DNA of 41,018 bases from Candidatus Brockarchaeota archaeon (GTDB lineage Archaea > Thermoproteota > EX4484-205 > JAAOZP01), in assembly GCA_017601345.1 (NCBI GenBank), contig JAFNIT010000010.1, positions 1 through 41,018 on the forward strand, in the 5' to 3' direction. The notes under the pieces are model-generated. The model had not been told where the DNA came from. It saw nothing but the letters and a program-made list of their open reading frames with translations, and ran no database searches. The translations under genes and the position numbers were made by a program. Shown here in pieces: positions 26,747-35,505 of this stretch. Each line of letters begins with the position of its first letter. Position 1 is the stretch's first letter.

Positions 26747-27790
26747 TTACTTATACCAATCCAGACTATTCTCTATATAATTGATTAAATGGTTGAAGAA
26801 GTTTTTAACATCGTTTTCCATACTAGTCTTAGAAATCAATCTCTTAGCTTCCTCGGCATACGTTTTTAAATCTCTTTTAGCATTATCCAACCCACCTGAA
26901 AGCCTAACGATTTTCCTAATCTTTTCTATATCCTCCGGACTAAGTCTATTCATGTTTTTCAGGTTTTTAAGCGTTCTCACTTCCGGTTCCTGCGCTTCAA
27001 GAGTGTAAACAATATGAAGCGGTTTCTTGCCAAGAATTACATCTCTACATGGAGGCCTCCCATACTGTTCTTCGGAAGCAAAAGTATCTATTATGTCGTC
27101 TTGAATATCGAAAGCATACCCTATTCTCACCGCAGCTTCTTTCAGCAATTCTAAATCTTCTCTAGGGGCTTCTCCAAGTATTCCTCCCATCAACATTGTG
27201 ACTTTAAAAAGTGAAGCAGCCCTCTTAGAAGCCATAATACGCCATTCCTCTACATTAACATCCTTGTATTCGAAAAGCAAGTCTAGAATCTGGCTTTCAT
27301 TAACCTCCCTATAACCCTCTGATAAAAGCCGCACAGCATCGTTAACCTTATTCCTTGGGAAACCGGAGTCCATTATGGTTTGAACAGCCAGAGAGTAGGC
27401 AATATCCCCTAGGAAAATAGCAACCCCCTCTCCAAGCCTCTTGTCAAATCCTTCTGCAAAAACCCTATGAATCGTTTTTCCTCCCCTTCTCATCTCCTCC
27501 ATATCCACAAGGTCGTCATGAATTAAAATACTCTGACGATAAAGCTCTATTCCACTACACACGGAGAGTATTCTTTCATCTATTACTCCAGCATATCCCT
27601 TATATGTTAAAAGAGTACTGCATGAAGCGAGACGCTTTCCCTTTCTAAAAGAAAACTCCCTCAGGCTAGAATATGCTTTGCTTATAAACGGATGGTATTT
27701 GTCGGCATAGTTGATAACATTATTGAAGACTTCCTCCAGTTTCTTCTCAATTAGCAAACCGTATTCATCAATAATACTCTCCCAATTCAT
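26747..27790 (-). CDS. Geranylgeranyl diphosphate synthase-type polyprenyl synthetase
   Basis: A 347-residue trans-prenyltransferase that adds isopentenyl units to allylic diphosphates to build the isoprenoid chains of archaeal lipids. The first aspartate-rich motif is HDDLVDMEEMRRG (about 92-104) and the second is IQDDIIDTF (about 229-237); KGKRLAS and the GKKPLHIV segment bind diphosphate. Length and motifs fit. Chain length (C20 versus longer) depends on residues before the first motif and cannot be fixed here. ATG start at 27790. Confidence 0.92.
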   Translation of the reverse strand: MNWESIIDEYGLLIEKKLEEVFNNVINYADKYHPFISKAYSSLREFSFRKGKRLASCSTLLTYKGYAGVIDERILSVCSGIELYRQSILIHDDLVDMEEMRRGGKTIHRVFAEGFDKRLGEGVAIFLGDIAYSLAVQTIMDSGFPRNKVNDAVRLLSEGYREVNESQILDLLFEYKDVNVEEWRIMASKRAASLFKVTMLMGGILGEAPREDLELLKEAAVRIGYAFDIQDDIIDTFASEEQYGRPPCRDVILGKKPLHIVYTLEAQEPEVRTLKNLKNMNRLSPEDIEKIRKIVRLSGGLDNAKRDLKTYAEEAKRLISKTSMENDVKNFFNHLINYIENSLDWYK

Positions 27791-28205
27791 ACCATAACAA
27801 TTAATTATGTATTCATAAATCTTTTAGAAAATTCTACTGTCTTTTCATCGGTAATTGTATAAGTGTGCATGGAGCAAGTTAAATCAATGGTTAGAAATTC
27901 CTAAAGGATTTTAAGCGAAATCAGGGTCTAATAGGTTCACTAAAAATAACTCCAGAGAACGGAATAAGAAATATCCATGATGAGTTACTTTTATGCAGCT
28001 TAGAGAAATGGGTTTAAATATGAGTTTTTGCATTGCATTGTCTGGTTAAAATGGAGAATATGAAATTGATGAAATAATGCCGTTGACTTCTAAACATTTG
28101 TCCAAAAATGACTTAAAATTTTGTTATTTTTTTCAATAACTGGCGCTCTTAGAAAAACAATGTTAATAAAGTTTATATACTGATCTTTACAGCCGCACTT
28201 CGAAA
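27791..28205. other. Intergenic region before glnA
   Basis: About 415 bp with no gene that I can support, lying between the divergently oriented GGPP synthase and glutamine synthetase genes. Apart from the glnA TATA element near its right end, I see only AT-rich sequence with no repeats, strong hairpins or clear coding remains. Confidence 0.5.
28172..28179 (+). promoter_or_regulatory. TATA box of glutamine synthetase
   Basis: TTTATATA is 34 nt before the ATG at 28206, predicting a transcript start near 28200 and a nearly leaderless message. No obvious palindromic operator is seen next to it. Confidence 0.6.
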
Positions 28206-29672
28206 ATGACACAAGAGAAAGAGGGGATTTCAAAAGTAATGCAGAAAATAGTTGAAGAGGGAGTTAAATTCATAGACCTACAATTCACAGACGTCCCCGG
28301 ACGTTTACAGCACATTACACTACCAGCAATAAGGTTTAAGAGCAGTTATTTCATAGAGGGCGTTCCCAAACTCGACGGCTCCTCCATTAGAGGATTCGTA
28401 GAAATTTTCGAATCAGACCTCGTTTTAAAACCAGACTCTTCTACTTTTGCCATAATTCCTTGGTCGAGCCCCGAGAATAGGGCTGCAAGGCTTCTATGCG
28501 ACGTCTATAAGGGATACGGTGGTGGAAGGCTTTTAAAAGACCCGAGGTATGTTGCTCAAAAAGCTGAAGAATATGCGTTGGAAGAAGGATTCCATTCCTA
28601 TTGGGGGCCTGAATTAGAGTTTTTTGTTTTCAGGAAAGTTACTTGGGACGTTTTAAACCCCTACAGAGGCCAGTCCTATAGCATAGAGTCTCCGGAAGCA
28701 GCATGGTCTTCTGGAGAAGGATATCCGATCAGGTTTAAAGAAGGCTATTTCCCGGTTCCACCGCACGATACTTTAATGGAGTACCGTTCTACAATCACAA
28801 GGATAATGGAGGATTATTTTGGAGTAGCGTGTGAAGCTCATCATCATGAAGTTGCTACAGCAGGCCAGTGTGAAATAGACATCGTTAAAGATAAGCTTGT
28901 TAAAACGGCTGATAGTATTATGACCTTGAAGTATGTTATTAAGAACACTGCTATTCAGCAGGGAATGGTTGCAACGATGATGCCGAAGCCAATATTTGGA
29001 GACAATGCGAGCGGAATGCACGTGCATGTAAGCCTCTGGGGGGCGAACCCGTCTTCGGCAAGGCTTAAAGAGGAAAAGCTTGTGAACCTATTTTACGATG
29101 CTGAAGACGAATATGCAGAGCTAAGCCAGCTCGGAAGATACTTCGTGGGAGGCCTGCTTGAGCACAGTAGAGCGCTCACTGCAATAACGAACCCTACTAC
29201 GAACTCTTACAGGAGGCTTATACCGGGATATGAGGCACCGGTATTCGTAGCTTGGAGTAGGAGCAACAGGTCTGCGAACATTAGAATCCCGGTCTACCAG
29301 AAGGGAGCCGCTAGTGCTGAAAGCAAGAGGGTAGAATATAGAACTCCAGACCCATCTTGCAACCCTTACCTTTGCTTCGCTGCGATAATGAGCGCAGGAT
29401 TAGACGGTATAAAGAAGAAAATCGATCCTGGAGACCCCATTGACGAAAACATTTACCATTTAACCATTGAAAGAAGAAAGCAACTAGGCATAAAGGAGCT
29501 TCCGGGAAGCCTTAAAGAGGCTGTTGAATGTTTGAAGAGCGACAGCGAGTTTCTGAAGCCAGTTTTCTCAAGCGAGCTTTTAGATAGCATTATAGAAAAT
29601 GCTTTAAACGAATACTTGCAGGTTTCTGCAAGACCGCATCCCTATGAATTTTACTTATACTTCGACATCTAG
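28206..29672 (+). CDS. glnA: Glutamine synthetase, type I
   Basis: A 488-residue ammonium-assimilating enzyme (glutamate + NH3 + ATP to glutamine). The beta-grasp N-terminus has FTDVPGRLQ; GSSIRGF precedes the catalytic domain, which has the metal-binding GPELEFFVF, the ammonium pocket region GQCEID and HHHEVATAGQ, MHVHVSLW, and NPTTNSYRRLIPGYEAP, then RSANIRIP. The length is slightly above the usual ~440-470 of the alpha type. I do not see the typical adenylylation loop motif of bacterial beta-type enzymes. Preceded by a strong TATA box. It is the last chromosomal gene before the integrase. Confidence 0.95.
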   Translation: MTQEKEGISKVMQKIVEEGVKFIDLQFTDVPGRLQHITLPAIRFKSSYFIEGVPKLDGSSIRGFVEIFESDLVLKPDSSTFAIIPWSSPENRAARLLCDVYKGYGGGRLLKDPRYVAQKAEEYALEEGFHSYWGPELEFFVFRKVTWDVLNPYRGQSYSIESPEAAWSSGEGYPIRFKEGYFPVPPHDTLMEYRSTITRIMEDYFGVACEAHHHEVATAGQCEIDIVKDKLVKTADSIMTLKYVIKNTAIQQGMVATMMPKPIFGDNASGMHVHVSLWGANPSSARLKEEKLVNLFYDAEDEYAELSQLGRYFVGGLLEHSRALTAITNPTTNSYRRLIPGYEAPVFVAWSRSNRSANIRIPVYQKGAASAESKRVEYRTPDPSCNPYLCFAAIMSAGLDGIKKKIDPGDPIDENIYHLTIERRKQLGIKELPGSLKEAVECLKSDSEFLKPVFSSELLDSIIENALNEYLQVSARPHPYEFYLYFDI

Positions 29673-29699
29673 AAGTTTTCTTTGACATCGTATAAAAAA

Positions 29700-29707
29700 T
29701 TTAAATA
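29700..29707 (+). promoter_or_regulatory. TATA-like box of the integrase gene
   Basis: TTTAAATA lies 31 nt before the GTG at 29731, which fits a leaderless archaeal transcript. The element thus has its own promoter, only 28 bp after the glnA stop. Confidence 0.5.
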
Positions 29708-29730
29708 GCGCTTCCCAGCCTGTTTATGGC

Positions 29731-31020
29731 GTGAAGATATACGATAAAGAGGCTTTCGAGTGGAGGAGGAAGCATAGGGCTGAGATAGAGGCCCAGGCCT
29801 CAGCCTTCTTGGATAAGGCTTATCGCAGGTCTAGGAGCCTCAAGTCTAGGGAGGCTAAGCTCACAGCATTATGCGTTTTCTGCGGCTTCCTGAGGAAGCT
29901 TCCACAGGAGGCCATTAGCGAGATAAAATCCAACAGGGCTGACCCCTATGAGATGCTGGATGGCTTCGTCACGTACTTGACTAAGATAGGCGTTGCTCCG
30001 CACAGCATCAAGGATTACGTTTCGGGCGTGAAGAAGTGGCTTCTGTTTAATGAGATTAACGTTGAGAGCGCTAAGCTTAGTGAAAGGGTTGAATTACCTA
30101 GGCAGTATGCCATAACGAGGGATGCTGCGCCAACTAGGGAGGAGCTTAGAAGGATCGTGATGAGCACAAACCTGAGGGGTAAGGCTCTGATCCTCGTGCT
30201 CGCCTCAAGCGGTATGAGGATTGGTGAAGCGTTAAGCCTGAGGGTTAAGGATATTGATTTCAACAAGCACCCTGTAACGATACACATAAGGGCTGAAGTA
30301 GCTAAGGACAGGCAAGCAAGGTTTTGCTTCATAAGCGACGAGGCTGCAGGCGTTTTAAAAGCCTATCTTGCTGAGAGGATTAACGAGCCTGAGAGCCATG
30401 TTTTCCAGGGGAGGCATCAAGGCGTTAAGCCTGATGGAACGAAGTACCTGAGGGGTAAATGGAGGAATGAGCCGATGACTTATTGGAACGCAGACTTCAT
30501 ATTCACAAACGCTTTAAGGAAGGCAGGCCTCTACAAGAAGGATGAACACGGTAGGGATATCCTGCATATTCACTCTCTCAGAAAATTCTTCTTCACTCAA
30601 CTGCTTCCAGTCTTGGGGAGAGAAGTTGTGGAGGCTTTGATGGGGCATAGGCAGTTCCTCGACTCAGCGTACAGGAGGTTCACGCTCGAGCAGCTTGGAG
30701 AATACTATTTGAAGGGAATGAGGAATTTAACCATCTTAGGCGAGCAGGTTGGAGAAGAAAGGGTTAGGGAGGAGTTTAGGAGGCAGTTATTGCTGGTGGC
30801 AGGGTTTAAGCCTGAAGAAATAAACAAGATGGACATTTTAAGCATCGGGGACGAGGAGTTTCAGGAGATGGTTAGGAGGAGGCTGCTGGGAAACATGGTT
30901 AAAAACGGTGCGACCCAAAGGGTTGTCGACGTGAACGAGCTGGAGAGCTTCCTAGCCCAAGGGTGGGAGTTCGTGGCGGCGCTGCCGAACAACAAGGCCA
31001 TAATAAGGGTTTCGGCCTAA
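29731..31020 (+). CDS. Tyrosine recombinase/integrase
   Basis: A 429-residue site-specific recombinase. An N-terminal SAM-like DNA-binding domain (about 20-125) is followed by the catalytic domain: arginine I in SSGMRIGEALSLR, the HxxR box in HSLRKFFF, LMGHRQ, and the catalytic tyrosine in SAYRRFT. The ~110 C-terminal residues after the tyrosine (EQVGEERVREE and onward to FVAALPNNKAIIRVSA) form an extra helical and beta unit. The gene is uninterrupted, so it is not of the SSV type that splits on integration. Start GTG at 29731; an ATG five bases before ends at once. It would catalyse integration and excision at a short attachment site. Confidence 0.9.
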   Translation: MKIYDKEAFEWRRKHRAEIEAQASAFLDKAYRRSRSLKSREAKLTALCVFCGFLRKLPQEAISEIKSNRADPYEMLDGFVTYLTKIGVAPHSIKDYVSGVKKWLLFNEINVESAKLSERVELPRQYAITRDAAPTREELRRIVMSTNLRGKALILVLASSGMRIGEALSLRVKDIDFNKHPVTIHIRAEVAKDRQARFCFISDEAAGVLKAYLAERINEPESHVFQGRHQGVKPDGTKYLRGKWRNEPMTYWNADFIFTNALRKAGLYKKDEHGRDILHIHSLRKFFFTQLLPVLGREVVEALMGHRQFLDSAYRRFTLEQLGEYYLKGMRNLTILGEQVGEERVREEFRRQLLLVAGFKPEEINKMDILSIGDEEFQEMVRRRLLGNMVKNGATQRVVDVNELESFLAQGWEFVAALPNNKAIIRVSA

Positions 31021-31071
31021 CTATGGTAAAGCTTAAATCGATTTCCAATCAGTAAAATAATCATTGATAGC

Positions 31072-33354
31072 ATGGCTTTGGGCTTGCAAGGCTTAGGCAA
31101 AGAGCTTTATCCAAAGACAACTCTTGAGCTTGGAGCTGAGAAGGAAATAGCTGATGCCTATGCTAAGGCTTTTGCTCTCTCTGTTTTGAATGATGTTAAG
31201 GTTGAGGAAAGAGAAGGTTTCTTGAGGAGAAAAAAGGTTGAGGTTGAGAATTACGAAGATATTGTTGAAAGGCTGGAAAGCTACGCTAGGCAGTATAGCC
31301 AAGCGATTACTCCTTTTCAGCTCTACAATGCTTTGAAGGATTTGGAGAAAGAAGCTGAAGGAGAGCTGAAGGAGAAGATAAGAGCTTTGAGGAAAGAAGT
31401 TGACAGAAGAGAAGGGATAAGTAGAAAGAAAGCTGTTGGAGCTGCTTTGGCTGCCATTATGCTAGGTACAACTGCCTCCGCTTTGTATTATCAGTTCGTT
31501 TTTAAGCCTGAGCAAGAGAAGAAGCCTTACAAGCAGGCTGGCCTTACTGATGAAGAGGCTAATAATTTTATCAATAAATATCCTAACCAGAATGGCAATT
31601 CAACCTGGGTCAGCTTTGCTAAATATTGGGCTAAGAATTCAAGCTTAGCAGATTTAGCTTTTCAAAATTTTAAGGATTTGAATAAAACTTTAAGCTACTT
31701 GAGCTTTTCAAACAATCAGCAATTCTTAGCTAAAGCCTTGAATGAGCTTGGAAGTAGCTCTTACGATTTCGTTAAGTGTGTTAAGGATGGTAAGCTGAAT
31801 GAAGATTTGGCCTTACAGATGTTTGATTCAAACTTCTTCAAGGATTTGGCTAGAAGGGATTTGGAGATTGCTAAAAGCGTTGTTAAAGTTGCAAGCTTGA
31901 ATAGCTCGTCTATACCTAAGAACTTAGCTTACCAAGTCTTAGACCAAATTGAAAGGGATAATAGGGTTGAAGATAAGCTCAACGTTGCGAGAAATGCTTT
32001 CAGCTTGTTAAATGAGCTTAATATTCATGATTTGAAGAATAAAGGTAGCGTTTACATACCTGGAAATTATTCTTTAGCTTTAGCTCAAGGCTTGCCTAAG
32101 CACTCTGGTAGCGAGATAAAAAGATTGTTTAATGCGAGCGAGAATTGCAGCGACATAGTTGACTTCGAGCCGATAATAATTAAAGATGTGACTGGGCAAA
32201 CGATAAAAATCGAGAGCAAGAATTTAGCTAGAGACTATTGGCTTATAGCAGAGCTTTTGAAGAACAGGCCTGAAATAGCTTCGCAGCATGAGAAATTTGA
32301 GTGGATAAATCGCATGGTTCAGCAAATAGCTTGGAACATTTTTGAAGATAGGTATGGACCGAGCTTTTACGATGAAAAGGGCTATAGGCCAGATGATGGA
32401 GAAGTTTGGAAAGTGATTTTGGGATTTCACGATTACATGGATTCCCTGCCATCTAAGCTTCAGAGAGATAACATCCCTATAGCCTTCCCATACTGGGACT
32501 CTGAGCTGTTAAGGCAAGCTATAGGTGACAAAGCGAACAGGACAATAGCTTTATTTTATTTAGCCAACTTGCCCGCTATGAGTGTAGATAAAGCTAAGAG
32601 CGCTGAGCTCGATAGGCTAATTGAAGAAGGAAAGATATCAAGCAAGGATTACTGGAAGCTCTTCGAAGAGAAAGTAGTAGTAAAAGGGATTGAAGGGATG
32701 AAGAAGTTTATAGAGCAGATGCCGGGAGAATATGAAGAGATAGCTAACGGATTCAAAGATGCTAACCAAAAGGAAAATGCACTAATGTGGTTCACTGGCT
32801 GGTTAGCAGATAGGGGAAATCATGGCCTAGCCAACACAGTCAGTCAATTCATTGGTGTTAAATATCCGGAAGGTATTCAGCCACCAACCATGGACGAAAT
32901 GAAAAGGATAATTGAAGACACAAACGTTCATGGCATAACACAAGCTCTCAAAAAATATTGGAATCCTTGGGACTTCATCAAGTTCATATACGGCTATGAA
33001 AGCCTTGTATGTGGTAGGTGGGGAGGAGAATGGGGGATGTATACACATGGTTTAACAACAGCTTACAAAGCATTTGGAATACCGTTTATATGGATTGGTA
33101 TGAACCATGATCCCTATCTCGTTAATCAAGGCGCACCCGCAGGAGAATGGGCCGTACCAATACCAGATGCTATTTTAACACAGCTTAAATCAGCGTTCTC
33201 TTCTCAAAGGATAGTAAATAGTTATGGTAATGGTATTGGTTTGATGTCTTGCATAGACGGATTGGTTAAAGATAGTAATGGAGTGGAGTGGTTAGGAATA
33301 GCGATCAGGGAGCATAATACAGTACCAGATATTGTTTATCTTTGGAAAAAGTGA
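31072..33354 (+). CDS. Large membrane-anchored protein of unknown function
   Basis: A 760-residue protein I do not recognise. Residues 1-115 are highly charged helices (KVEEREGFLRRKK, LEKEAEGELKEKIRALRKEV), then one hydrophobic segment (about 120-143) preceded by RRKK-type basic residues, then about 615 mainly helical residues with several possible N-glycosylation sequons, predicted to lie outside the cell. The last ~150 residues contain GEWGMYTHGLTTAYKAFGIP, which resembles the transglutaminase-like core with tryptophan where the catalytic cysteine would be; this is tentative. It could be a surface or virion-like protein of the element. Start ATG at 31072; its stop overlaps the convergent cysteine-rich frame by 19 bp. 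Confidence 0.6.
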   Translation: MALGLQGLGKELYPKTTLELGAEKEIADAYAKAFALSVLNDVKVEEREGFLRRKKVEVENYEDIVERLESYARQYSQAITPFQLYNALKDLEKEAEGELKEKIRALRKEVDRREGISRKKAVGAALAAIMLGTTASALYYQFVFKPEQEKKPYKQAGLTDEEANNFINKYPNQNGNSTWVSFAKYWAKNSSLADLAFQNFKDLNKTLSYLSFSNNQQFLAKALNELGSSSYDFVKCVKDGKLNEDLALQMFDSNFFKDLARRDLEIAKSVVKVASLNSSSIPKNLAYQVLDQIERDNRVEDKLNVARNAFSLLNELNIHDLKNKGSVYIPGNYSLALAQGLPKHSGSEIKRLFNASENCSDIVDFEPIIIKDVTGQTIKIESKNLARDYWLIAELLKNRPEIASQHEKFEWINRMVQQIAWNIFEDRYGPSFYDEKGYRPDDGEVWKVILGFHDYMDSLPSKLQRDNIPIAFPYWDSELLRQAIGDKANRTIALFYLANLPAMSVDKAKSAELDRLIEEGKISSKDYWKLFEEKVVVKGIEGMKKFIEQMPGEYEEIANGFKDANQKENALMWFTGWLADRGNHGLANTVSQFIGVKYPEGIQPPTMDEMKRIIEDTNVHGITQALKKYWNPWDFIKFIYGYESLVCGRWGGEWGMYTHGLTTAYKAFGIPFIWIGMNHDPYLVNQGAPAGEWAVPIPDAILTQLKSAFSSQRIVNSYGNGIGLMSCIDGLVKDSNGVEWLGIAIREHNTVPDIVYLWKK

Positions 33355-34160
33355 GAGAAGAAATTCAAGACTAATTCAAAAACACTTTGGCTTGAAGTTC
33401 TCTGTGTTTCGTCTTTAACATTCCATCCTGGCGGGTCGCAAAGATATTTTGGATTTGGCGAATAAATGCCTCTACCAACACATTTATATAGGTTTGCTGG
33501 GTTTGGATCTATAGTAGTAGAATTTACACAGCAAGCTCCGTCCACACAATCTTTTTTAGTATCTGCACAAGGTGGCCATTTACAAGTGTAATCATAAGGT
33601 CCACCTATGCATCCACTTCCTTGAGGGGGAGGACTACAACATTTTCCAACCACAAGGTTATCAGTCCCGCCAGGAGGACAGTCTGAATCAGTTAAGCATT
33701 CAACACATCTTCCATCATAACAGCAGCCTGCTTGCCCGTTTTTGCAATAGCAAGCACCAAGTGAAGTTTTCAAATCTGCTCCTGAGATGTAATACTCTAG
33801 AAGTGTAGATGCTCCCAAGCAGTAATCTGTCTTCTCCTCCTCACATCTTTGCGTGGTTGTGTTGAAGCCTCTTGCTGTTCCTTTAACATTGTAATTTATC
33901 CCGCCATCAGAATCGCTTGCCTCGCAGCACGAGCAATCAAAAGTGCATCTCCCATTGTTTCCACAAGTATAGCCAGGCCATTTTTCATCGCAACTAGCAT
34001 CAGCACCGCAAGCCTGCTCGCATGCACCATCTCCAGCTTTACTGTTTGGGCATAGGTCTGCAACTCCTTGCGTTGTGCTTTCTCTCCTATTCACAGTGCA
34101 ACCTCCTGTTTCTCCTTCTCCACTAGTTATTAGGCAATAGCCATCATCAGCCAAATGCAA
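33336..34160 (-). CDS. Cysteine-rich protein or fragment without a clear start
   Basis: A 274-residue frame with about 36 cysteines, many as CC or CxC in small disulfide-like repeats (CSCCEAS, GCCYDGRC, KCCSPPP, ACCVNST), glycine and proline rich, typical of extracellular domains. There is no signal peptide and no ATG near the beginning: the listed start is a TTG at 34160 and the frame stays open to about 34184, just inside the preceding gene. It resembles the interior of a surface adhesin rather than a complete protein. It may be a truncated gene, a silent cassette or part of a frameshifted larger gene. Domain family not recognised. Confidence 0.45.
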   Translation of the reverse strand: MHLADDGYCLITSGEGETGGCTVNRRESTTQGVADLCPNSKAGDGACEQACGADASCDEKWPGYTCGNNGRCTFDCSCCEASDSDGGINYNVKGTARGFNTTTQRCEEEKTDYCLGASTLLEYYISGADLKTSLGACYCKNGQAGCCYDGRCVECLTDSDCPPGGTDNLVVGKCCSPPPQGSGCIGGPYDYTCKWPPCADTKKDCVDGACCVNSTTIDPNPANLYKCVGRGIYSPNPKYLCDPPGWNVKDETQRTSSQSVFELVLNFFSHFFQR

Positions 34161-34162
34161 TG

Positions 34163-34417
34163 TTAAGACTCCAGCGCGAGCAGTTTAAGCCAAACGCTCA
34201 TCTTAGCTAGAAACTCCTCTACGCTAATCTCATCCTTCTCGCTCAATATTAACGCCTTCAGCTTAGAGTCCTCCGGTAGGGATTTCAAAGCAAAATCCTT
34301 CAGCCTCCTCATGTCAAGCTTATTGGCTTTCGGAATAGCTTTTGTTATCTCAAGCCCTTTCGACTCTTCCAGCGTCGCTTTTAGAGCCTCCTCCAAAAGC
34401 TTCTGAAGCCGGCTCAT
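34163..34417 (-). CDS. Small helical protein of unknown function
   Basis: An 84-residue charged protein with no cysteine and no signal peptide (RLQKLLEEALKATLEESKG, then a second amphipathic helix region ending WLKLLALES). The ATG at 34417 overlaps the stop of the ribbon-helix-helix gene (ATGA). Because RHH proteins often act with a partner, it may be a toxin, antitoxin or accessory helix, but nothing in the sequence proves it. Confidence 0.55.
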   Translation of the reverse strand: MSRLQKLLEEALKATLEESKGLEITKAIPKANKLDMRRLKDFALKSLPEDSKLKALILSEKDEISVEEFLAKMSVWLKLLALES

Positions 34418-34590
34418 TCCTTAATCCCTGTTAAAACCATCCTCCTTTTCTCAACCCTTTCCACAACAAGGAGGGTAAAATGGGCTGAGAACCTCAACGC
34501 TTCCTCCAAATTCTTAAGCCCATATTTTTCAGCCAACTGCATAAGCTTCTTCTCCGTTTGCTCTGAAAGCCTAACCCTTACCTCCCTCAT
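34414..34590 (-). CDS. Small ribbon-helix-helix DNA-binding protein
   Basis: A 58-residue protein, one of the smallest in the window. The first strand REVRVRLSEQTEKKL followed by two helices (MQLAEKYGLKNLEEALRFS) matches the MetJ/Arc/CopG ribbon-helix-helix fold, where strand residues contact DNA. It starts at an ATG at 34590, three bases after the stop of the charge-segregated protein, and its TGA overlaps the ATG of the next gene. It is probably the local transcription regulator or an antitoxin-like repressor of the operon. Confidence 0.7.
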   Translation of the reverse strand: MREVRVRLSEQTEKKLMQLAEKYGLKNLEEALRFSAHFTLLVVERVEKRRMVLTGIKE

Positions 34591-34593
34591 TTA

Positions 34594-35505
34594 TCACACC
34601 TCTGCCTTGCCCTCATCTTCATATTCAGCGTCCACTTCGCCCTCAAGCGTAGAATCAATTTCAACAGATTCTATGTCTGTTTCCTCCAGAGCCTGCTCGA
34701 CCAAGCCCTCTATTTCCGTATTGCTCATCTCCAGAGCTTGGTCAGCAAGTTCCTCGGCTTTAACCTCGGTTTGCTCTAGACTTTCATTGAACAGCTCACC
34801 CTCAAGTCGACTTAAGATTTCCTCAGCCTCCTCTTGGCTTAGCTCCTCCACATTTGACACATATTCCTCAACAGGTTGCTCATTCAGCCTCTCTGATAGG
34901 TTTGTTTCCTCATTGGAGTTTTCCACCTCCTTTTTATACTCATCCTCAAGCCTGTTGATCTCAGTATGTTGAATCCTTAGCAGCTCTTCATATGCAGCCT
35001 TGCCCTCCTGGCTATCTATGCCTTTCTCCCCAATTATTTCAAGCAATCTATCCTGAGGATCCTGCTCAAACTCAATGCTTTCTTCTTTCAGATTTTCCTT
35101 ACTTTTCTCCTCCTCTTTTTTCTCAGCCTGAGGCTCCTTCAACCCTTCGCTTAAGGCCCTCCAGCTCATGAAGTCAACATACCTCTCATACATCCTGTTC
35201 ATAATTTCCCTTCTAAACTCCTCGCTCCAATGTTCGGGAAAGGTTGGGGGATAACGCTCGAAAAACTCCTCCCTGCTGAGCACCTTTTGCCCTATCTCAA
35301 GCTTACCCTCATTACCCTTAGAGTAACTTGGCTCTGGGCTATATGACGCCTGCTCAGGCTCAACCTCATACCCACGCCTCAAATAGGGCGATCTATATCT
35401 ACCAGGCCTAAGCCTGTAGGGGCTGTATCTTAAACTCTTGTATGGATTGTGATGCTTATACTTCGAACCATACCTACCCCTATACTTGACCAACTTCCTC
35501 CTCAC
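34594..35505 (-). CDS. Charge-segregated protein next to the HerA-type ATPase
   Basis: A 303-residue protein with a very basic, tyrosine/arginine-rich N-terminus (repeats of YR, RY, YRSPY up to about residue 50), a short structured middle (LSREEFFERYPPTFPEHWSEEF, about 76-98) and an extremely acidic, helical C-terminal half (EEEKSKE, EEILSRLEGEL, DQALEMSN). Such charge segregation is common in proteins that hold DNA with one end and a partner with the other. The GTG start overlaps the end of the ATPase gene by 26 bp, so it is very likely made with it. Function unknown; it is not a relaxase or nuclease as far as I can see. Confidence 0.6.
   Translation of the reverse strand: MRRKLVKYRGRYGSKYKHHNPYKSLRYSPYRLRPGRYRSPYLRRGYEVEPEQASYSPEPSYSKGNEGKLEIGQKVLSREEFFERYPPTFPEHWSEEFRREIMNRMYERYVDFMSWRALSEGLKEPQAEKKEEEKSKENLKEESIEFEQDPQDRLLEIIGEKGIDSQEGKAAYEELLRIQHTEINRLEDEYKKEVENSNEETNLSERLNEQPVEEYVSNVEELSQEEAEEILSRLEGELFNESLEQTEVKAEELADQALEMSNTEIEGLVEQALEETDIESVEIDSTLEGEVDAEYEDEGKAEV

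Noticed and set aside
29672-29731. Attachment site or tRNA at the left edge of the element
   Set aside because: No tRNA structure or repeat matching the other end is visible; the right end is outside the window.
34607-34972. Serine-rich plus-strand frame opposite the charge-segregated protein
   Set aside because: It is the shadow of the glutamate-rich minus-strand gene (complement of Glu codons gives Ser/Leu), with no start signal.
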